NCBI GenBank assembly: GCA_041879295.1
Contig: CP047152.1
Coordinates: 3,415,501-3,479,500 of the forward strand
Reading direction: 5' to 3'
DNA from: Pseudomonas putida
GTDB taxonomy: Bacteria > Pseudomonadota > Gammaproteobacteria > Pseudomonadales > Pseudomonadaceae
Length of the DNA stretch: 64,000 bases
Each line of letters begins with the position of its first letter. Position 1 is the first letter of the stretch. The notes beneath the pieces were generated by a model. The model made no database searches. It was not told the origin of the DNA and was given only the letters and a program-made list of their open reading frames with translations. Of this stretch, positions 1 through 9,021 are shown in pieces. The position numbers and the translations under genes are program-made.

Positions 1-1
1 C

Positions 2-367
2 CTGGGCGAGCGCTTCAGCTACCTGGGTGGCCTGCCGACCGCCGAAGTGTATGCGGCCGCCTACAAGGCCCTGGGCGTACCGGTGTACTCCTCCGCGGTG
101 TTCAACTTCGTGCCGAAAACCGCCATGGACTTCTACAACGCCATCGCCCGCGACGACCACGCCACCGTGGCCAAGCTGATCGACGATTTCTTCCTGCCGT
201 ACCTGGACATCCGCAACCGCAAGGCCGGCTACGCCGTCAGCATCGTCAAGGCTGGCGCCAGAATTGCCGGTTATGACGCAGGCCCGGTGCGTACTCCGCT
301 GACCGACCTCACCGCCGAAGAGTACGAGATGCTCGCCGCGCTGATGGACAAGATGGGCCCGCAGTAA
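2..367 (+). CDS. kdgD: 5-dehydro-4-deoxyglucarate dehydratase, 3' part (KdgD)
   Basis: Only the last 121 codons are present; the 5' end lies outside the window. The enzyme belongs to the DHDPS/NAL aldolase superfamily and dehydrates and decarboxylates 5-keto-4-deoxyglucarate to alpha-ketoglutaric semialdehyde in the cytoplasm. The visible part carries the KdgD-like C-terminal helices, for example [19 protein letters not shown] and the ending [11 protein letters not shown]. Its place just before a GudP-type permease, garD and a semialdehyde dehydrogenase fits the galactarate/glucarate pathway closely. The family call rests on C-terminal resemblance and context because the Schiff-base lysine region is missing. 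Confidence 0.85.
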
Positions 368-397
368 ACGCCGCCCGCGGCCTGCCACATGCCGCGC

Positions 398-422
398 CCG
401 GAGTGGGCCTGCCCCACTCCGG
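398..422 (+). terminator. hairpin between kdgD and the permease gene
   Basis: A perfect 10-bp inverted repeat (CCGGAGTGGG / CCCACTCCGG) with a 5-nt loop lies 31 bp after the kdgD stop. No real T-run follows, so it may be an attenuator or an mRNA 3'-end stabiliser that lets some transcription through to gudP rather than a strong terminator. Confidence 0.5.
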
Positions 423-471
423 TTACAATTCGTGAGCCCGCACAAAAATAACTAGTGGGAGTATTGCCAGC

Positions 472-1836
472 ATGCAAGCGACTAAGAAGACGCATGTGCG
501 CTACCTGATCCTGTTCATGCTGTTTCTGGTGACCACGATCAACTATGCCGATCGCGCTACCATTGCAATCGCAGGCTCCAGCCTGCAGAAAGACCTCGGC
601 ATTGACGCCGTAACCCTCGGTTATATCTTTTCCGCCTTCGGATGGGCTTACGTGGCTGGCCAGATTCCTGGTGGCTGGCTGCTCGATCGCTTCGGTTCCA
701 AGAACGTCTACGCCTTCAGCATCTTCACCTGGTCGCTGTTCACCCTGCTGCAGGGTTTTGTCGGTGGCCTTCCGGTTGCCTGGGCCGTGGTCACCCTCTT
801 CACCCTGCGCTTCCTGGTGGGCTTCGCCGAAGCCCCGTCATTCCCGGGTAACGCGCGCATCGTCGCTGCATGGTTCCCGACCCAGGAACGCGGCACGGCG
901 TCGGCCATCTTCAATTCGGCGCAGTATTTCGCCACTGCACTGTTCGCCCCGATCATGGGCTGGATCGTGTTCAGCTTCGGCTGGGAGCACGTGTTCGTGG
1001 TCATGGGTGTGCTGGGCATCATCTTCTCGATGGTGTGGCTGAAGACCATCTACAACCCGCGCCAACACCCGCGCATCAGCCCAAGCGAACTCGAGCACAT
1101 CGAGCAGAACGGCGGCCTGGTCGACATGGACCAGAAGCGCGGCAGCGACGGCCCGAAATGGGGTTACATCAAGCAGTTGCTGACCAGCCGCATGCTGCTG
1201 GGCGTCTACCTGGGCCAGTACTGCATCAACGCCATCACCTACTTCTTCCTCACCTGGTTCCCGGTGTACCTGGTGCAGGAACGTGGCATGACCATCCTCA
1301 AGGCCGGCTTCATCGCCTCGCTGCCGGCGGTGTGTGGTTTCATCGGTGGCGTACTGGGTGGTGTGATCTCCGACTGGCTGCTGCGCCGCGGCAACTCGCT
1401 GACCTTCTCGCGCAAACTGCCGATCGTCTGTGGCCTGCTGCTGTCCACCACCATGGTGTTCTGCAACTACGTCGATGCCGAGTGGATGGTGGTTGGTTTC
1501 ATGACGCTGGCGTTCTTCGGCAAGGGCATCGGTGCGCTGGGCTGGGCGGTGGTAGCGGACACTTCGCCCAAGCAGATCGCCGGGCTGTCCGGTGGCCTGT
1601 TCAACACCTTCGGCAACATCGCTTCGATCACCACCCCTATCGTGATCGGCTACATCATCAGCGCCACCGGCTCGTTCAAGTGGGCGCTTGTGTACGTGGG
1701 TGCCAACGCGCTGGTCGCAGTATTCAGCTACCTGGTTATCGTCGGCCCCATCAAGCGCATCGAGCTGCGTGATGCCGCCCCAAAGCCACACGCTGAGCCT
1801 GCCACCGACGGCGAACTGGCCAGTTCGCGTCACTGA
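472..1836 (+). CDS. gudP: MFS glucarate/galactarate permease (GudP-type)
   Basis: 454-aa inner-membrane transporter of the anion:cation symporter branch of the major facilitator superfamily, probably importing D-glucarate and galactarate with protons. The N-terminus carries the family pattern NYADRATIAIAG in TM1, then DLGI...GYIFSAFGWAY, and the loop 2-3 motif GGWLLDRFGSKNVYA. Twelve hydrophobic segments are visible with a central charged loop around residues 200-225. The length is usual for GudP/GarP. A purine-rich GTGGGAG lies before the ATG. It sits between kdgD and garD on the same strand, so it is probably part of the same operon. Substrate is inferred from neighbours. Confidence 0.88.
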   Translation: MQATKKTHVRYLILFMLFLVTTINYADRATIAIAGSSLQKDLGIDAVTLGYIFSAFGWAYVAGQIPGGWLLDRFGSKNVYAFSIFTWSLFTLLQGFVGGLPVAWAVVTLFTLRFLVGFAEAPSFPGNARIVAAWFPTQERGTASAIFNSAQYFATALFAPIMGWIVFSFGWEHVFVVMGVLGIIFSMVWLKTIYNPRQHPRISPSELEHIEQNGGLVDMDQKRGSDGPKWGYIKQLLTSRMLLGVYLGQYCINAITYFFLTWFPVYLVQERGMTILKAGFIASLPAVCGFIGGVLGGVISDWLLRRGNSLTFSRKLPIVCGLLLSTTMVFCNYVDAEWMVVGFMTLAFFGKGIGALGWAVVADTSPKQIAGLSGGLFNTFGNIASITTPIVIGYIISATGSFKWALVYVGANALVAVFSYLVIVGPIKRIELRDAAPKPHAEPATDGELASSRH

Positions 1837-1843
1837 AAGAACA

Positions 1844-1872
1844 CGCCCGTGCCGGGTCACCCGGCGCGGGCG
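1844..1872 (+). terminator. GC-rich hairpin between gudP and garD
   Basis: A 13-bp stem with one G-T type mismatch and a TCA loop (CGCCCGTGCCGGG / CCCGGCGCGGGCG) begins seven bases after the gudP stop. There is no T-tract, so it more likely modulates differential expression inside the operon than stops transcription. Confidence 0.45.
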
Positions 1873-1913
1873 GATGTACAAAAGCCTGAGAATCTGACAA
1901 GTAGGGCCCAAAC

Positions 1914-3467
1914 ATGCAGTTGATCGAACATTCCGACTCGCCCCGCTACGTCCGCCTGCACGACGACGATAACGTCGTGGTGGTCGTCAACGACGGCGGC
2001 TTGGGCGAAGGCGCCCGCTTTGCCGACGGCCTGACTCTGGTCGAAGGCGTGCCGCAAAGTCACAAGGTGGCCACCGTGGCCATCGCCAAGGGCGAGCCGG
2101 TACGCCGCTACGGGCAAATCATCGGCTACGCGCTGGAAGACCTGCGCCAAGGCAGCTGGGTACAGGAAAGCCAGTTGGCCATGCCGGCTGCGCCGGAACT
2201 GGACAGCCTGCCGCGCTGCGACGCCGTGCCACAGCCGCTGCCGCCGCTGGAGGGTTTCACCTTCGAGGGCTATCGCAATGCCGACGGCACTGTCGGCACC
2301 CGCAATGTCCTCGGCATCACCACCACCGTGCAATGCGTGACCGGCGTGCTGGAACATGCGGTCAAGCGCATTCGCAACGAGCTGCTGCCCAAATACCCCA
2401 ACGTCGACGACGTGGTGGCCATTACCCACAGCTACGGCTGCGGCGTGGCAATCAATGCCCGCGACGCTTACATCCCGATCCGCACCGTGCGCAACCTGGC
2501 GCGCAACCCCAACCTCGGCGGCGAGGCACTGGTGATCAGCCTGGGCTGTGAAAAACTGCAAGCCGGCCAGGTGATGCACGACAACGACCCGTCGGTGGAC
2601 CTCAGCGACCCATGGCTGTACCGCCTGCAAGATGCCAGCCTTGGCTTTGTCGAAATGATCGAGCAGATCATGGACCTGGCCGAAACCCGCCTGAAGAAGC
2701 TGGACCAGCGCCGCCGCGAAACGGTCCCGGCCAGCGAACTGATCCTCGGCATGCAATGCGGTGGCAGCGACGCCTTCTCAGGCATCACCGCCAACCCGGC
2801 ACTGGGCTATGCCGCGGACTTGCTGGTCCGCGCTGGCGCCACTGTGCTGTTCTCTGAAGTGACCGAGGTGCGCGACGCGATCTATATGCTGACCTCGCGC
2901 GCGGAAAACCAGGCCGTTGCCGACGCGTTGGTGCGCGAAATGGACTGGTACGACCGCTACCTGCAGCAAGGCGCCGCCGACCGCAGCGCCAACACCACGC
3001 CGGGCAACAAGAAAGGCGGGCTGTCGAACATCGTCGAGAAATCGCTGGGTTCGATCGTCAAGTCTGGCAGCGGCGCTATCCAGGGTGTGCTCGGCCCAGG
3101 CGAACGGGTCAATCGCAAAGGCCTGATTTTCTGCGCCACCCCGGCCAGCGACTTTGTCTGCGGCACCTTGCAGCTGGCAGCCGGCATGAACCTGCACGTC
3201 TTCACTACCGGCCGCGGCACCCCGTATGGCCTGGCCATGGCACCGGTGGTCAAAGTGTGCACCCGCAGCGAACTGGCCCAGCGCTGGCCCGACCTGATCG
3301 ACATCGACGCCGGTCGCATCGCCAGTGGTCGCTCGACCATCGAGGAGCTGGGTTGGGAACTGTTCCATTACTACCTGGACGTGGCCAGCGGCCGCAAGCA
3401 GACCTGGGCCGAACAACACCGGCTGCACAACGACATCACCCTGTTCAACCCGGCGCCCATTACCTGA
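1914..3467 (+). CDS. garD: galactarate dehydratase (GarD)
   Basis: 517-aa cytoplasmic dehydratase that converts galactarate (meso-galactarate) to 5-keto-4-deoxyglucarate, the KdgD substrate. An N-terminal SAF domain (about residues 10-90) is followed by the UxaA/GarD catalytic part. Visible family motifs are [17 protein letters not shown] and [16 protein letters not shown], then [11 protein letters not shown]; the conserved cysteines and histidine are metal-ligand candidates. Length matches GarD (about 520 aa). The start is preceded by AAGTAGGGCCC. It is followed 58 bp later by the semialdehyde dehydrogenase gene, completing the pathway to 2-oxoglutarate. Confidence 0.93.
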   Translation: MQLIEHSDSPRYVRLHDDDNVVVVVNDGGLGEGARFADGLTLVEGVPQSHKVATVAIAKGEPVRRYGQIIGYALEDLRQGSWVQESQLAMPAAPELDSLPRCDAVPQPLPPLEGFTFEGYRNADGTVGTRNVLGITTTVQCVTGVLEHAVKRIRNELLPKYPNVDDVVAITHSYGCGVAINARDAYIPIRTVRNLARNPNLGGEALVISLGCEKLQAGQVMHDNDPSVDLSDPWLYRLQDASLGFVEMIEQIMDLAETRLKKLDQRRRETVPASELILGMQCGGSDAFSGITANPALGYAADLLVRAGATVLFSEVTEVRDAIYMLTSRAENQAVADALVREMDWYDRYLQQGAADRSANTTPGNKKGGLSNIVEKSLGSIVKSGSGAIQGVLGPGERVNRKGLIFCATPASDFVCGTLQLAAGMNLHVFTTGRGTPYGLAMAPVVKVCTRSELAQRWPDLIDIDAGRIASGRSTIEELGWELFHYYLDVASGRKQTWAEQHRLHNDITLFNPAPIT

Positions 3468-3525
3468 TGCCGCAGCCCTGACCACGCATTCACACACTCC
3501 ACCCTCAAGCCCACAGGAGCACCCC

Positions 3526-5106
3526 ATGCCTGAAATCCTCGGCCATAACTTCATCGCCGGTCAGCGCAGTGCCGCTGGCCCTCAGCGCCTGCAGAGCCTG
3601 GACGCAAGCACTGGCGAAGCCCTGCCCTACAGCTTTGCCCAGGCCACCGAAGCCGAAGTGGACCAGGCCGCCAAGGCCGCCGCCGCTGCCTTCGCCGAGT
3701 TCCGCCAACTGGCCCCGGCACGTCGGGCCGAGTTCCTCGACGCCATTGCCGCTGAACTCGACGAACTGGATGACGCCTTCGTCGCCATCGTCTGCCGCGA
3801 GACCGCCCTGCCCGCCGCCCGTATCCAGGGCGAGCGTGGCCGCACCAGCGGGCAGATGCGCCTGTTCGCCCAGGTGCTGCGCCGCGGCGACTTCCTCGGC
3901 GCGCGCATTGACCTGGCACTGCCCGAGCGCCAGCCGCTGCCACGCGTAGACCTGCGCCAGATGCGCATCGGCGTGGGCCCGGTCGCGGTGTTCGGTGCCA
4001 GCAACTTCCCGCTGGCCTTCTCCACCGCCGGGGGGGATACCGCCGCCGCCCTGGCCGCAGGCTGCCCCGTGGTATTCAAGGCGCACAGCGGCCACATGGC
4101 CACGGCCGACCTGGTCGGTTGCGCCATCGTGCGCGCCGCTGAGCGTACCGGCATGCCCAAGGGCGTGTTCAACATGGTGTTTGGTGGCGGCGTGGGCGAG
4201 TGGCTGGTCAAGCACCCAGCGATCCAGGCGGTTGGCTTCACCGGCTCGTTGAAAGGCGGCGACGCCCTTTGCCGCATGGCCGCTGAGCGCCCGCAACCAA
4301 TCCCGGTATTTGCCGAGATGTCCAGCATCAACCCGGTCATCATCCTGCCGGGTGCCCTGGCCAAGCGTGGCGAGGCCATTGCCCGCGAGTTGTCGGGGTC
4401 TGTGTGCATGGGTGCCGGGCAGTTCTGCACCAACCCTGGACTGGTGATTGGCTTGCAGTCGCCACAGTACAGCCAGTTGCTCGCCGACCTTGGCCAGTAC
4501 CTGGACCAGCAAGCCGGGCAAACCATGCTCAACGCTGGCGGCCTGCGCAGCTACGTCGGCGGCCTTGAACACCTGCATGCCCATGCCGGTATCGAGCATG
4601 TGGCCGGCCAGGCGCAGGAAGGCAACCAGGCGCGCGCTCAGCTGTTCAAGGCCGATGCACGCCTGCTGGTCGAGTCCGACCCGCTGTTGCAGGAGGAAGT
4701 GTTTGGTCCCACCACCGTGGCCGTAGAGGTGCAGGACAACGACCAACTGCGCGAAGCGCTGCTAGGCCTGCGTGGCCAGCTGACCGCGACGCTGATCGGC
4801 GAGGCGGAAGACTTCGATGCGTTCGCCTGGCTGGTGCCGCTGCTGGAGGAGAAAGTCGGTCGAATCCTGGTCAATGGTTACCCGACCGGTGTCGAAGTCT
4901 GTGATGCGATGGTGCACGGAGGCCCGTACCCGGCTACCTCCGATGCGCGTGGCACCTCGGTCGGCACGTTGGCCATCGACCGCTTCCTGCGCCCGGTGTG
5001 CTATCAGAACTATCCGCAGACGCTGCTGCCTGAGGCACTGCGCGACGGCAACCCGCTGGGGCTGCGGCGGTTGGTGAACGGGCAGTGGAGTGACGGGGCG
5101 ATCTGA
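3526..5106 (+). CDS. alpha-ketoglutaric semialdehyde (2,5-dioxovalerate) dehydrogenase
   Basis: 526-aa NADP-type aldehyde dehydrogenase oxidising 2,5-dioxopentanoate to 2-oxoglutarate, the last step of the galactarate/glucarate route. The start at MPEILGHNFIAGQ is chosen because CAGGAGC lies 7 nt upstream; the reading frame stays open further 5' but that part is translated garD tail in another frame. Family features include the cofactor-domain segment GPVAVFGASNFPLAFSTAGG, the general base in FAEMSSINPV and the nucleophilic cysteine in GAGQFCTNPG. Length and the HNFIAGQ start fit the KGSADH group rather than classical ALDHs. It is the last gene before a strong terminator and a REP element. 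Confidence 0.92.
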   Translation: MPEILGHNFIAGQRSAAGPQRLQSLDASTGEALPYSFAQATEAEVDQAAKAAAAAFAEFRQLAPARRAEFLDAIAAELDELDDAFVAIVCRETALPAARIQGERGRTSGQMRLFAQVLRRGDFLGARIDLALPERQPLPRVDLRQMRIGVGPVAVFGASNFPLAFSTAGGDTAAALAAGCPVVFKAHSGHMATADLVGCAIVRAAERTGMPKGVFNMVFGGGVGEWLVKHPAIQAVGFTGSLKGGDALCRMAAERPQPIPVFAEMSSINPVIILPGALAKRGEAIARELSGSVCMGAGQFCTNPGLVIGLQSPQYSQLLADLGQYLDQQAGQTMLNAGGLRSYVGGLEHLHAHAGIEHVAGQAQEGNQARAQLFKADARLLVESDPLLQEEVFGPTTVAVEVQDNDQLREALLGLRGQLTATLIGEAEDFDAFAWLVPLLEEKVGRILVNGYPTGVEVCDAMVHGGPYPATSDARGTSVGTLAIDRFLRPVCYQNYPQTLLPEALRDGNPLGLRRLVNGQWSDGAI

Positions 5107-5124
5107 CTGGCTGCCAGAAACAGG

Positions 5125-5155
5125 AAAGCCCTGCGCACGGCGGGGCTTTTCTTTC
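5125..5155 (+). terminator. Rho-independent terminator of the galactarate operon
   Basis: AAAGCCC and GGGCTTT form a 7-bp stem with an inner GC-rich loop, followed by TTTTCTTTCT, 18 bp after the dehydrogenase stop. Confidence 0.75.
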
Positions 5156-5158
5156 TGA

Positions 5159-5227
5159 CTGTACCGGCCTCTTCGCGGGCAAGCCCGCTCCTACAGGGCT
5201 ATCTTGCCCGCGAAGAGGCCAGTACAG
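5159..5227. repeat. REP element (paired palindrome)
   Basis: Two 25-bp arms (5159-5183 and 5203-5227) are inverted copies with a single mismatch. They carry the core GGCCTCTTCGCGGGCAAG typical of the abundant intergenic REP sequences of P. putida. It lies between the convergent semialdehyde dehydrogenase and FadR-type regulator genes. Confidence 0.85.
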
Positions 5228-5239
5228 GCAGCAAAGGCT

Positions 5240-6004
5240 TCAGGTCCCTTGCGCTTCAGCCGCCTCATGCGCCTGGCGCAAGCGCTCGCGGCTGTTGCTA
5301 AGGTGCATGCGCATGGCCATCTTCGCCCCTTCGCTGTCACGCCGGGCAATCGCCTCATAGATCGCCTCGTGCTCATGCATCAGGCGACTCATGTAATGCG
5401 CCTGATCATCATGGGCCAGGCGCGCCGAATTCAGCCGGGTGCGCGGAATGATGCTGGTACCCAGGTGGTTGATGATATCGGCGAAGTAGTGGTTGCCGCT
5501 GGCCTGGGCAATGCGCAGGTGGAACTGGAAGTCCGCCGACACCGCATCAGTGGCGTGGGCCGCCCCCTCGTTGAGTTCGTCCAGCGCCGCCCGCATACCG
5601 GCCAGCGCTTCGTCGCTTCGCCGCTGGGCCGCCAACCCGGCCGACTCAATCTCCAGGGCAATGCGCAACTCCAGCACCGCCAGCACCTCGCGCAGGGTGA
5701 CCACGGTGGCCGGGTCGATACGGAAACCGCCCGTAGCCGGCGCATCCAGCACGAAGGTGCCGATGCCGTGGCGGGTCTCTACCTGCCCGGCGGCCTGCAA
5801 CCGCGAAATCGCCTCACGCACCACCGTGCGGCTGACGCCCTCTTCGGCCATGATCTGCGATTCGGTCGGCAGCTTGTCGCCGCGCTTGAGCTGGCCGCTG
5901 CGAATGCGTTCGGTCAGCACCGTGACCAGTTCCTGGGCCAGACTGCGCGGCTTGCGCCGGGTCCTTGCCTGTACCTGTTGCTCTGTCATTGCCCTGTATT
6001 TCAC
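5240..6004 (-). CDS. FadR/GntR-family transcription regulator
   Basis: 254-aa DNA-binding regulator. The N-terminal winged helix (about residues 15-90) shows the GntR signature with KLPTESQIMAEEGVSRTVVREAISRLQAAGQVETRHGIGTFV. The C-terminal all-helical FCD ligand-binding domain holds DFQFHLRIAQASGNHYF and HEAIYEAIARRD, with the acidic and histidine residues used for metal and acid binding in this class. It faces the galactarate operon and probably represses it, releasing DNA on binding an aldarate or intermediate. Direct evidence for the effector is lacking; the role is inferred from position and the FCD family. Confidence 0.88.
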   Translation of the reverse strand: MKYRAMTEQQVQARTRRKPRSLAQELVTVLTERIRSGQLKRGDKLPTESQIMAEEGVSRTVVREAISRLQAAGQVETRHGIGTFVLDAPATGGFRIDPATVVTLREVLAVLELRIALEIESAGLAAQRRSDEALAGMRAALDELNEGAAHATDAVSADFQFHLRIAQASGNHYFADIINHLGTSIIPRTRLNSARLAHDDQAHYMSRLMHEHEAIYEAIARRDSEGAKMAMRMHLSNSRERLRQAHEAAEAQGT

Positions 6005-6188
6005 CTAGAAAGACAGCGCTCATCATAGCGCAAGCGGTTGTACGATCACATACACCCGGTGCGGTATTTATTGTCCATCTTTGCCGAGCATGCCCCATGA
6101 AAAAGCGCGCAGAATGATTGGCCCATGGTCTGCGCGAGCCTGTACTGTACGCCTTCACGCTCACTGATCCATGGAAGGAATCTGCAGT

Positions 6189-6833
6189 ATGAAAACCCTC
6201 GACCGCCTTTTGCTCGGCAGTGGCCTGCTGATCCCCCTCTGGCTGCTGGCGGGCGTTTGGCTCACCGCCCAGGCCTACCCCGGCTACGACCACCTTCAAC
6301 AGGCCATGAGCCAGCTTGGCGCGGCCGGTTCGCCAACCCACAGCTGGTCACCACGGGTCAACAACTTCCCCCTAGCCCTGCTGTTTGCCCTGTTTGCCTG
6401 GGGCCTGGTGCGGCGCTGGCGTAGCTCGACGCTGGCGCTGCTGAGTGCGGGCCTGGTGTTGCTGCATGGCATGGGCAGTTTGGGCACCGGCTGGTTCCCC
6501 TGCGACCAGGGCTGCGCACCGGCACAGCCATCTACCTCGCAGCAACTGCATAACCTGTTTGGTTTGCTGATGTTCCTCTCGCTGACTTTCGCCAGCGCCC
6601 TATGGGCATGGCTGGGCAACCGTATTGCCGGCTCCCCCGCCCTGGCGCTGTTCTCGCTGGCTTGCGTGGTGCTGGCGATTACCACCGTCGCGTTGATGGG
6701 CCAGGCGGCGCAGAGTGGCCAGTTGTTCGGCCTGTATCAACGTCTCAACTATGGCGTGTCGGTAGTCTGGGTTGCCAGTCTGGCCTGGACGAGCCTGCGC
6801 AAGCCCGCAGCCAATCCTCTGCGCGTAACCTGA
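6189..6833 (+). CDS. DUF998 family membrane protein
   Basis: 214-aa polytopic inner-membrane protein. The start at MKTLDRLLLG is preferred over an upstream in-frame ATG because GGAAGGA lies 9 nt before it. Six hydrophobic segments are visible. The sequence has the DUF998 layout: YPGYDHLQQAMSQLGA after TM1, a small-residue TM3 followed by GWFPCDQGC, then QQLHNLFGLL opening TM4. The two cysteines sit in a periplasmic or cytoplasmic loop. Function of DUF998 is not established. No operon partner is evident; the next gene starts 74 bp downstream. Confidence 0.8.
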   Translation: MKTLDRLLLGSGLLIPLWLLAGVWLTAQAYPGYDHLQQAMSQLGAAGSPTHSWSPRVNNFPLALLFALFAWGLVRRWRSSTLALLSAGLVLLHGMGSLGTGWFPCDQGCAPAQPSTSQQLHNLFGLLMFLSLTFASALWAWLGNRIAGSPALALFSLACVVLAITTVALMGQAAQSGQLFGLYQRLNYGVSVVWVASLAWTSLRKPAANPLRVT

Positions 6834-6907
6834 CGGCAAATTGCTGGCCCACAGCACCGGAAAGCGAAGGCAAACTCCGTTTTCTTTCAGACGCTTAGGA
6901 CCGCAAT

Positions 6908-7237
6908 ATGCGAGTAATTCTAGCAACGATGGCCGGCTGCGTGCTGGCCACCCTCGCTTTCGGCGCCCAGGCCAGGGCACTGAGCCAGAACGATCGTCAC
7001 ACCTGCGGCTGGGGTGCACAGATAGCCGCCGAAGCCCAGCAGGCCAAGCTTTCCGGGGTAACGCTGTACGCCACACGCAAGAAGCTTCAGGTGCGTAAGT
7101 TTCCCAAGCCGTGGATGCGCATGACAGCCTTCGGCATTACCGAACAAACCTACAACAGCCGCTCGCGACTCAAGCCGGCAGCGATAAAGCGGACTTACTT
7201 TGAGCAGTGTGTTCAGCATGCGACTGCAAGAAGATAA
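6908..7237 (+). CDS. small exported protein of unknown function
   Basis: 109-aa product with a clear Sec signal peptide (MRVILATMAGCVLATLAFGAQA, cleavage after about residue 22). The mature part is basic, with two cysteines (HTCGWGAQIA near its start and YFEQCVQHA near its end) that could form one disulfide. The pattern resembles small Pseudomonas periplasmic proteins with a conserved CxxG plus C-terminal Cys pair, but I do not recognise a named family. AGGA precedes the ATG by 7 nt. Confidence 0.7.
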   Translation: MRVILATMAGCVLATLAFGAQARALSQNDRHTCGWGAQIAAEAQQAKLSGVTLYATRKKLQVRKFPKPWMRMTAFGITEQTYNSRSRLKPAAIKRTYFEQCVQHATARR

Positions 7238-7398
7238 TGGTTTTTTATCAGTGAATTACAGAACAAACATAAACCCATTTAGTAGAATTCATGTGCTGTG
7301 AAGTGGCCTCTATCGCCAGCAGCTTGTAAGCGCGTGCAAGACTCAAGCATTTGTTAAGCTGATACAAGTCGCCAGAATTGACCAAGGCCATTCACCCT

Positions 7399-8307
7399 AT
7401 GGATGAACTGCGCAAGATCGACCTCAACCTGCTGCTCGCGTTGCACGCCCTGCTCAGCGAAAAGCACGTGACCCGCGCAGCCTTGCGCCTGCACCGCAGC
7501 CAACCGGCGGTGAGCCACGCCTTGGCGCAGTTGCGCAAACACTTCGACGACCCTTTGCTGGTACGCCAAGGCGGCGGCATGGTCCTCACTGCCCGCGCCC
7601 TGTCGCTGGCACAGCCACTACAGGATGCACTGAGCAATCTCGACAGCCTGCTGGCCACCCCGCTGTTCGACCCAGCCCGGGCCCAGCGCCGATTCCGGCT
7701 GTCGCTATCCGATTACGCTTCGCGCATCATCCTGCCGCATCTGCTACGCCACCTGCGCCAAGTCGCGCCCGGGGTGGACCTGGCCATCAGCCAGGCCAGC
7801 CGTGAAACCATGTTGGCGCAGTTGCTCGATGGCGAACTGGATCTGGCCCTGGGCCTGTTCCCCGAACTGCCTCAGGACATCACCGTCCAGCCCCTGTTTG
7901 CGGATCGCTTCATCAGCGTTGCCGATCGCCAGGTGCTGCCTGCCAGCGGCGGCATGGCCCTGGAAGACTGGCTGGCACGCCCACATGTATTGATGGCCAT
8001 GCGCCCGGATGCTTTCGATGAAATCGAGCGCGCACTGGCCGCCCGGGGCCTGCAACGCCGTATCGCCCTGGCCTTGCCGCACTGGAGTGCGGCAGTCGAA
8101 GTGCTGGCCGGCACCGACCTGATCCTGACGGTGGCCAGCCGCGCTGTGGGGTCGTTGCGCCAGCACAGGACACTGCGCCAGTTCACGCCACCACTGGCCA
8201 TCCCCTCGTTCGATTATCAGCAAGCCTGGCACAACCGCAAGGACACTGACCCCGGGCACCGCTGGCTGCGCGAAACCGTATGGGCGTGCAGCCAACCAGG
8301 GCGCTGA
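7399..8307 (+). CDS. LysR-family transcription regulator
   Basis: 302-aa regulator with an N-terminal winged helix-turn-helix (LNLLLALHALLSEKHVTRAA... QPAVSHALAQLR, residues about 5-65) and a periplasmic-binding-protein-like effector domain starting near residue 90. The DDPLLVRQGGGMVLTARA stretch is typical of the NodD/LeuO-like LysR subgroup. The ATG at 7399 is used because the longer frame would need a TTG and unrelated residues. It ends where the convergent DMT exporter gene ends, with no space between them. Target unknown. Confidence 0.88.
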   Translation: MDELRKIDLNLLLALHALLSEKHVTRAALRLHRSQPAVSHALAQLRKHFDDPLLVRQGGGMVLTARALSLAQPLQDALSNLDSLLATPLFDPARAQRRFRLSLSDYASRIILPHLLRHLRQVAPGVDLAISQASRETMLAQLLDGELDLALGLFPELPQDITVQPLFADRFISVADRQVLPASGGMALEDWLARPHVLMAMRPDAFDEIERALAARGLQRRIALALPHWSAAVEVLAGTDLILTVASRAVGSLRQHRTLRQFTPPLAIPSFDYQQAWHNRKDTDPGHRWLRETVWACSQPGR

Positions 8308-8826
8308 TCAGTTTTCCTGCCCTTTCACAGCTGCCGTGGAATGGACCGGTGATGCCGTCGCCCAAGTGCCCTGTACCAGCATTACTCCGCACAGGATCAG
8401 CACCACGCCGGCCACCCTGGCCAGACTGAGCGGCTTGCCACCCAACCCCATCACCCCATAGTGGTCGGCAAGCACTGCCGTGATGATCTGCCCAGCCACC
8501 ACCAGTACCAGGAACCCTGCTGCGCCAAGTTTAGGGGTGAGTGCTGCGGCGCCGGCTACATACATTGCCCCCAGCACGCCACCAACCCACAACCACCAGG
8601 GCCCCTGCAGGGCCTTTCCCATGTCTGGCACCGGCACCCGAATAATCAGCAGGGCAGCAATCACCACCAGCATGCTTACCGTCAACGATGTGAAAGCCCC
8701 CCACAGCCAATGCCCAAGTGCCCGGCCTGCCGCAGCATTACCTGCGGCCTGAAACGGCAACACAGCACCGGCAAGCAACGCCATGGCCACAGGAAGCGCC
8801 AGCAGAAGCATTGATTTACTGAACAT
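8308..8826 (-). CDS. DMT-superfamily small transporter (YdcZ/DUF606-like)
   Basis: 172-aa membrane protein with five hydrophobic segments, fitting the YdcZ-type half-size members of the drug/metabolite transporter superfamily. Typical features are LPFQAAGNAAAGRAL in the first loop, GPWWLWVGGVLGAMYV, and a last TM (GVVLILCGVMLVQG). The start MFSKSML is chosen because GAGGA lies 5 nt upstream; an ATG 12 bp further upstream lacks a ribosome site. It is divergent from the marR-type gene, so it is the likely target of that regulator. Confidence 0.78.
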   Translation of the reverse strand: MFSKSMLLLALPVAMALLAGAVLPFQAAGNAAAGRALGHWLWGAFTSLTVSMLVVIAALLIIRVPVPDMGKALQGPWWLWVGGVLGAMYVAGAAALTPKLGAAGFLVLVVAGQIITAVLADHYGVMGLGGKPLSLARVAGVVLILCGVMLVQGTWATASPVHSTAAVKGQEN

Positions 8827-8986
8827 GGCATTCCTCATCCAAGGTATCGATGGCCACCATGATGGTGCATTACCCAGTACTGATAGAAATCAAAATCCTG
8901 CACTTGAACTATTCGTACCATGCATAGTGAAACATCCCTTCCGTCCGGCGTGCGCATGTTGTCTTAACCCTGAAACATCTGTGCTG

Positions 8987-9014
8987 TTGACTTACTAAGG
9001 CACCAAGATAAACT
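8987..9014 (+). promoter_or_regulatory. putative sigma70 promoter of the marR-type gene
   Basis: TTGACT (8987-8992) and TAAACT (9009-9014) are spaced by 16 bp. Transcription would begin at about 9020, at or next to the predicted ATG at 9022, and no Shine-Dalgarno is visible. The mRNA may therefore be leaderless, or the true start is the ATG at 9052. Inferred from pattern only. Confidence 0.4.
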
Positions 9015-9021
9015 GCGCCTT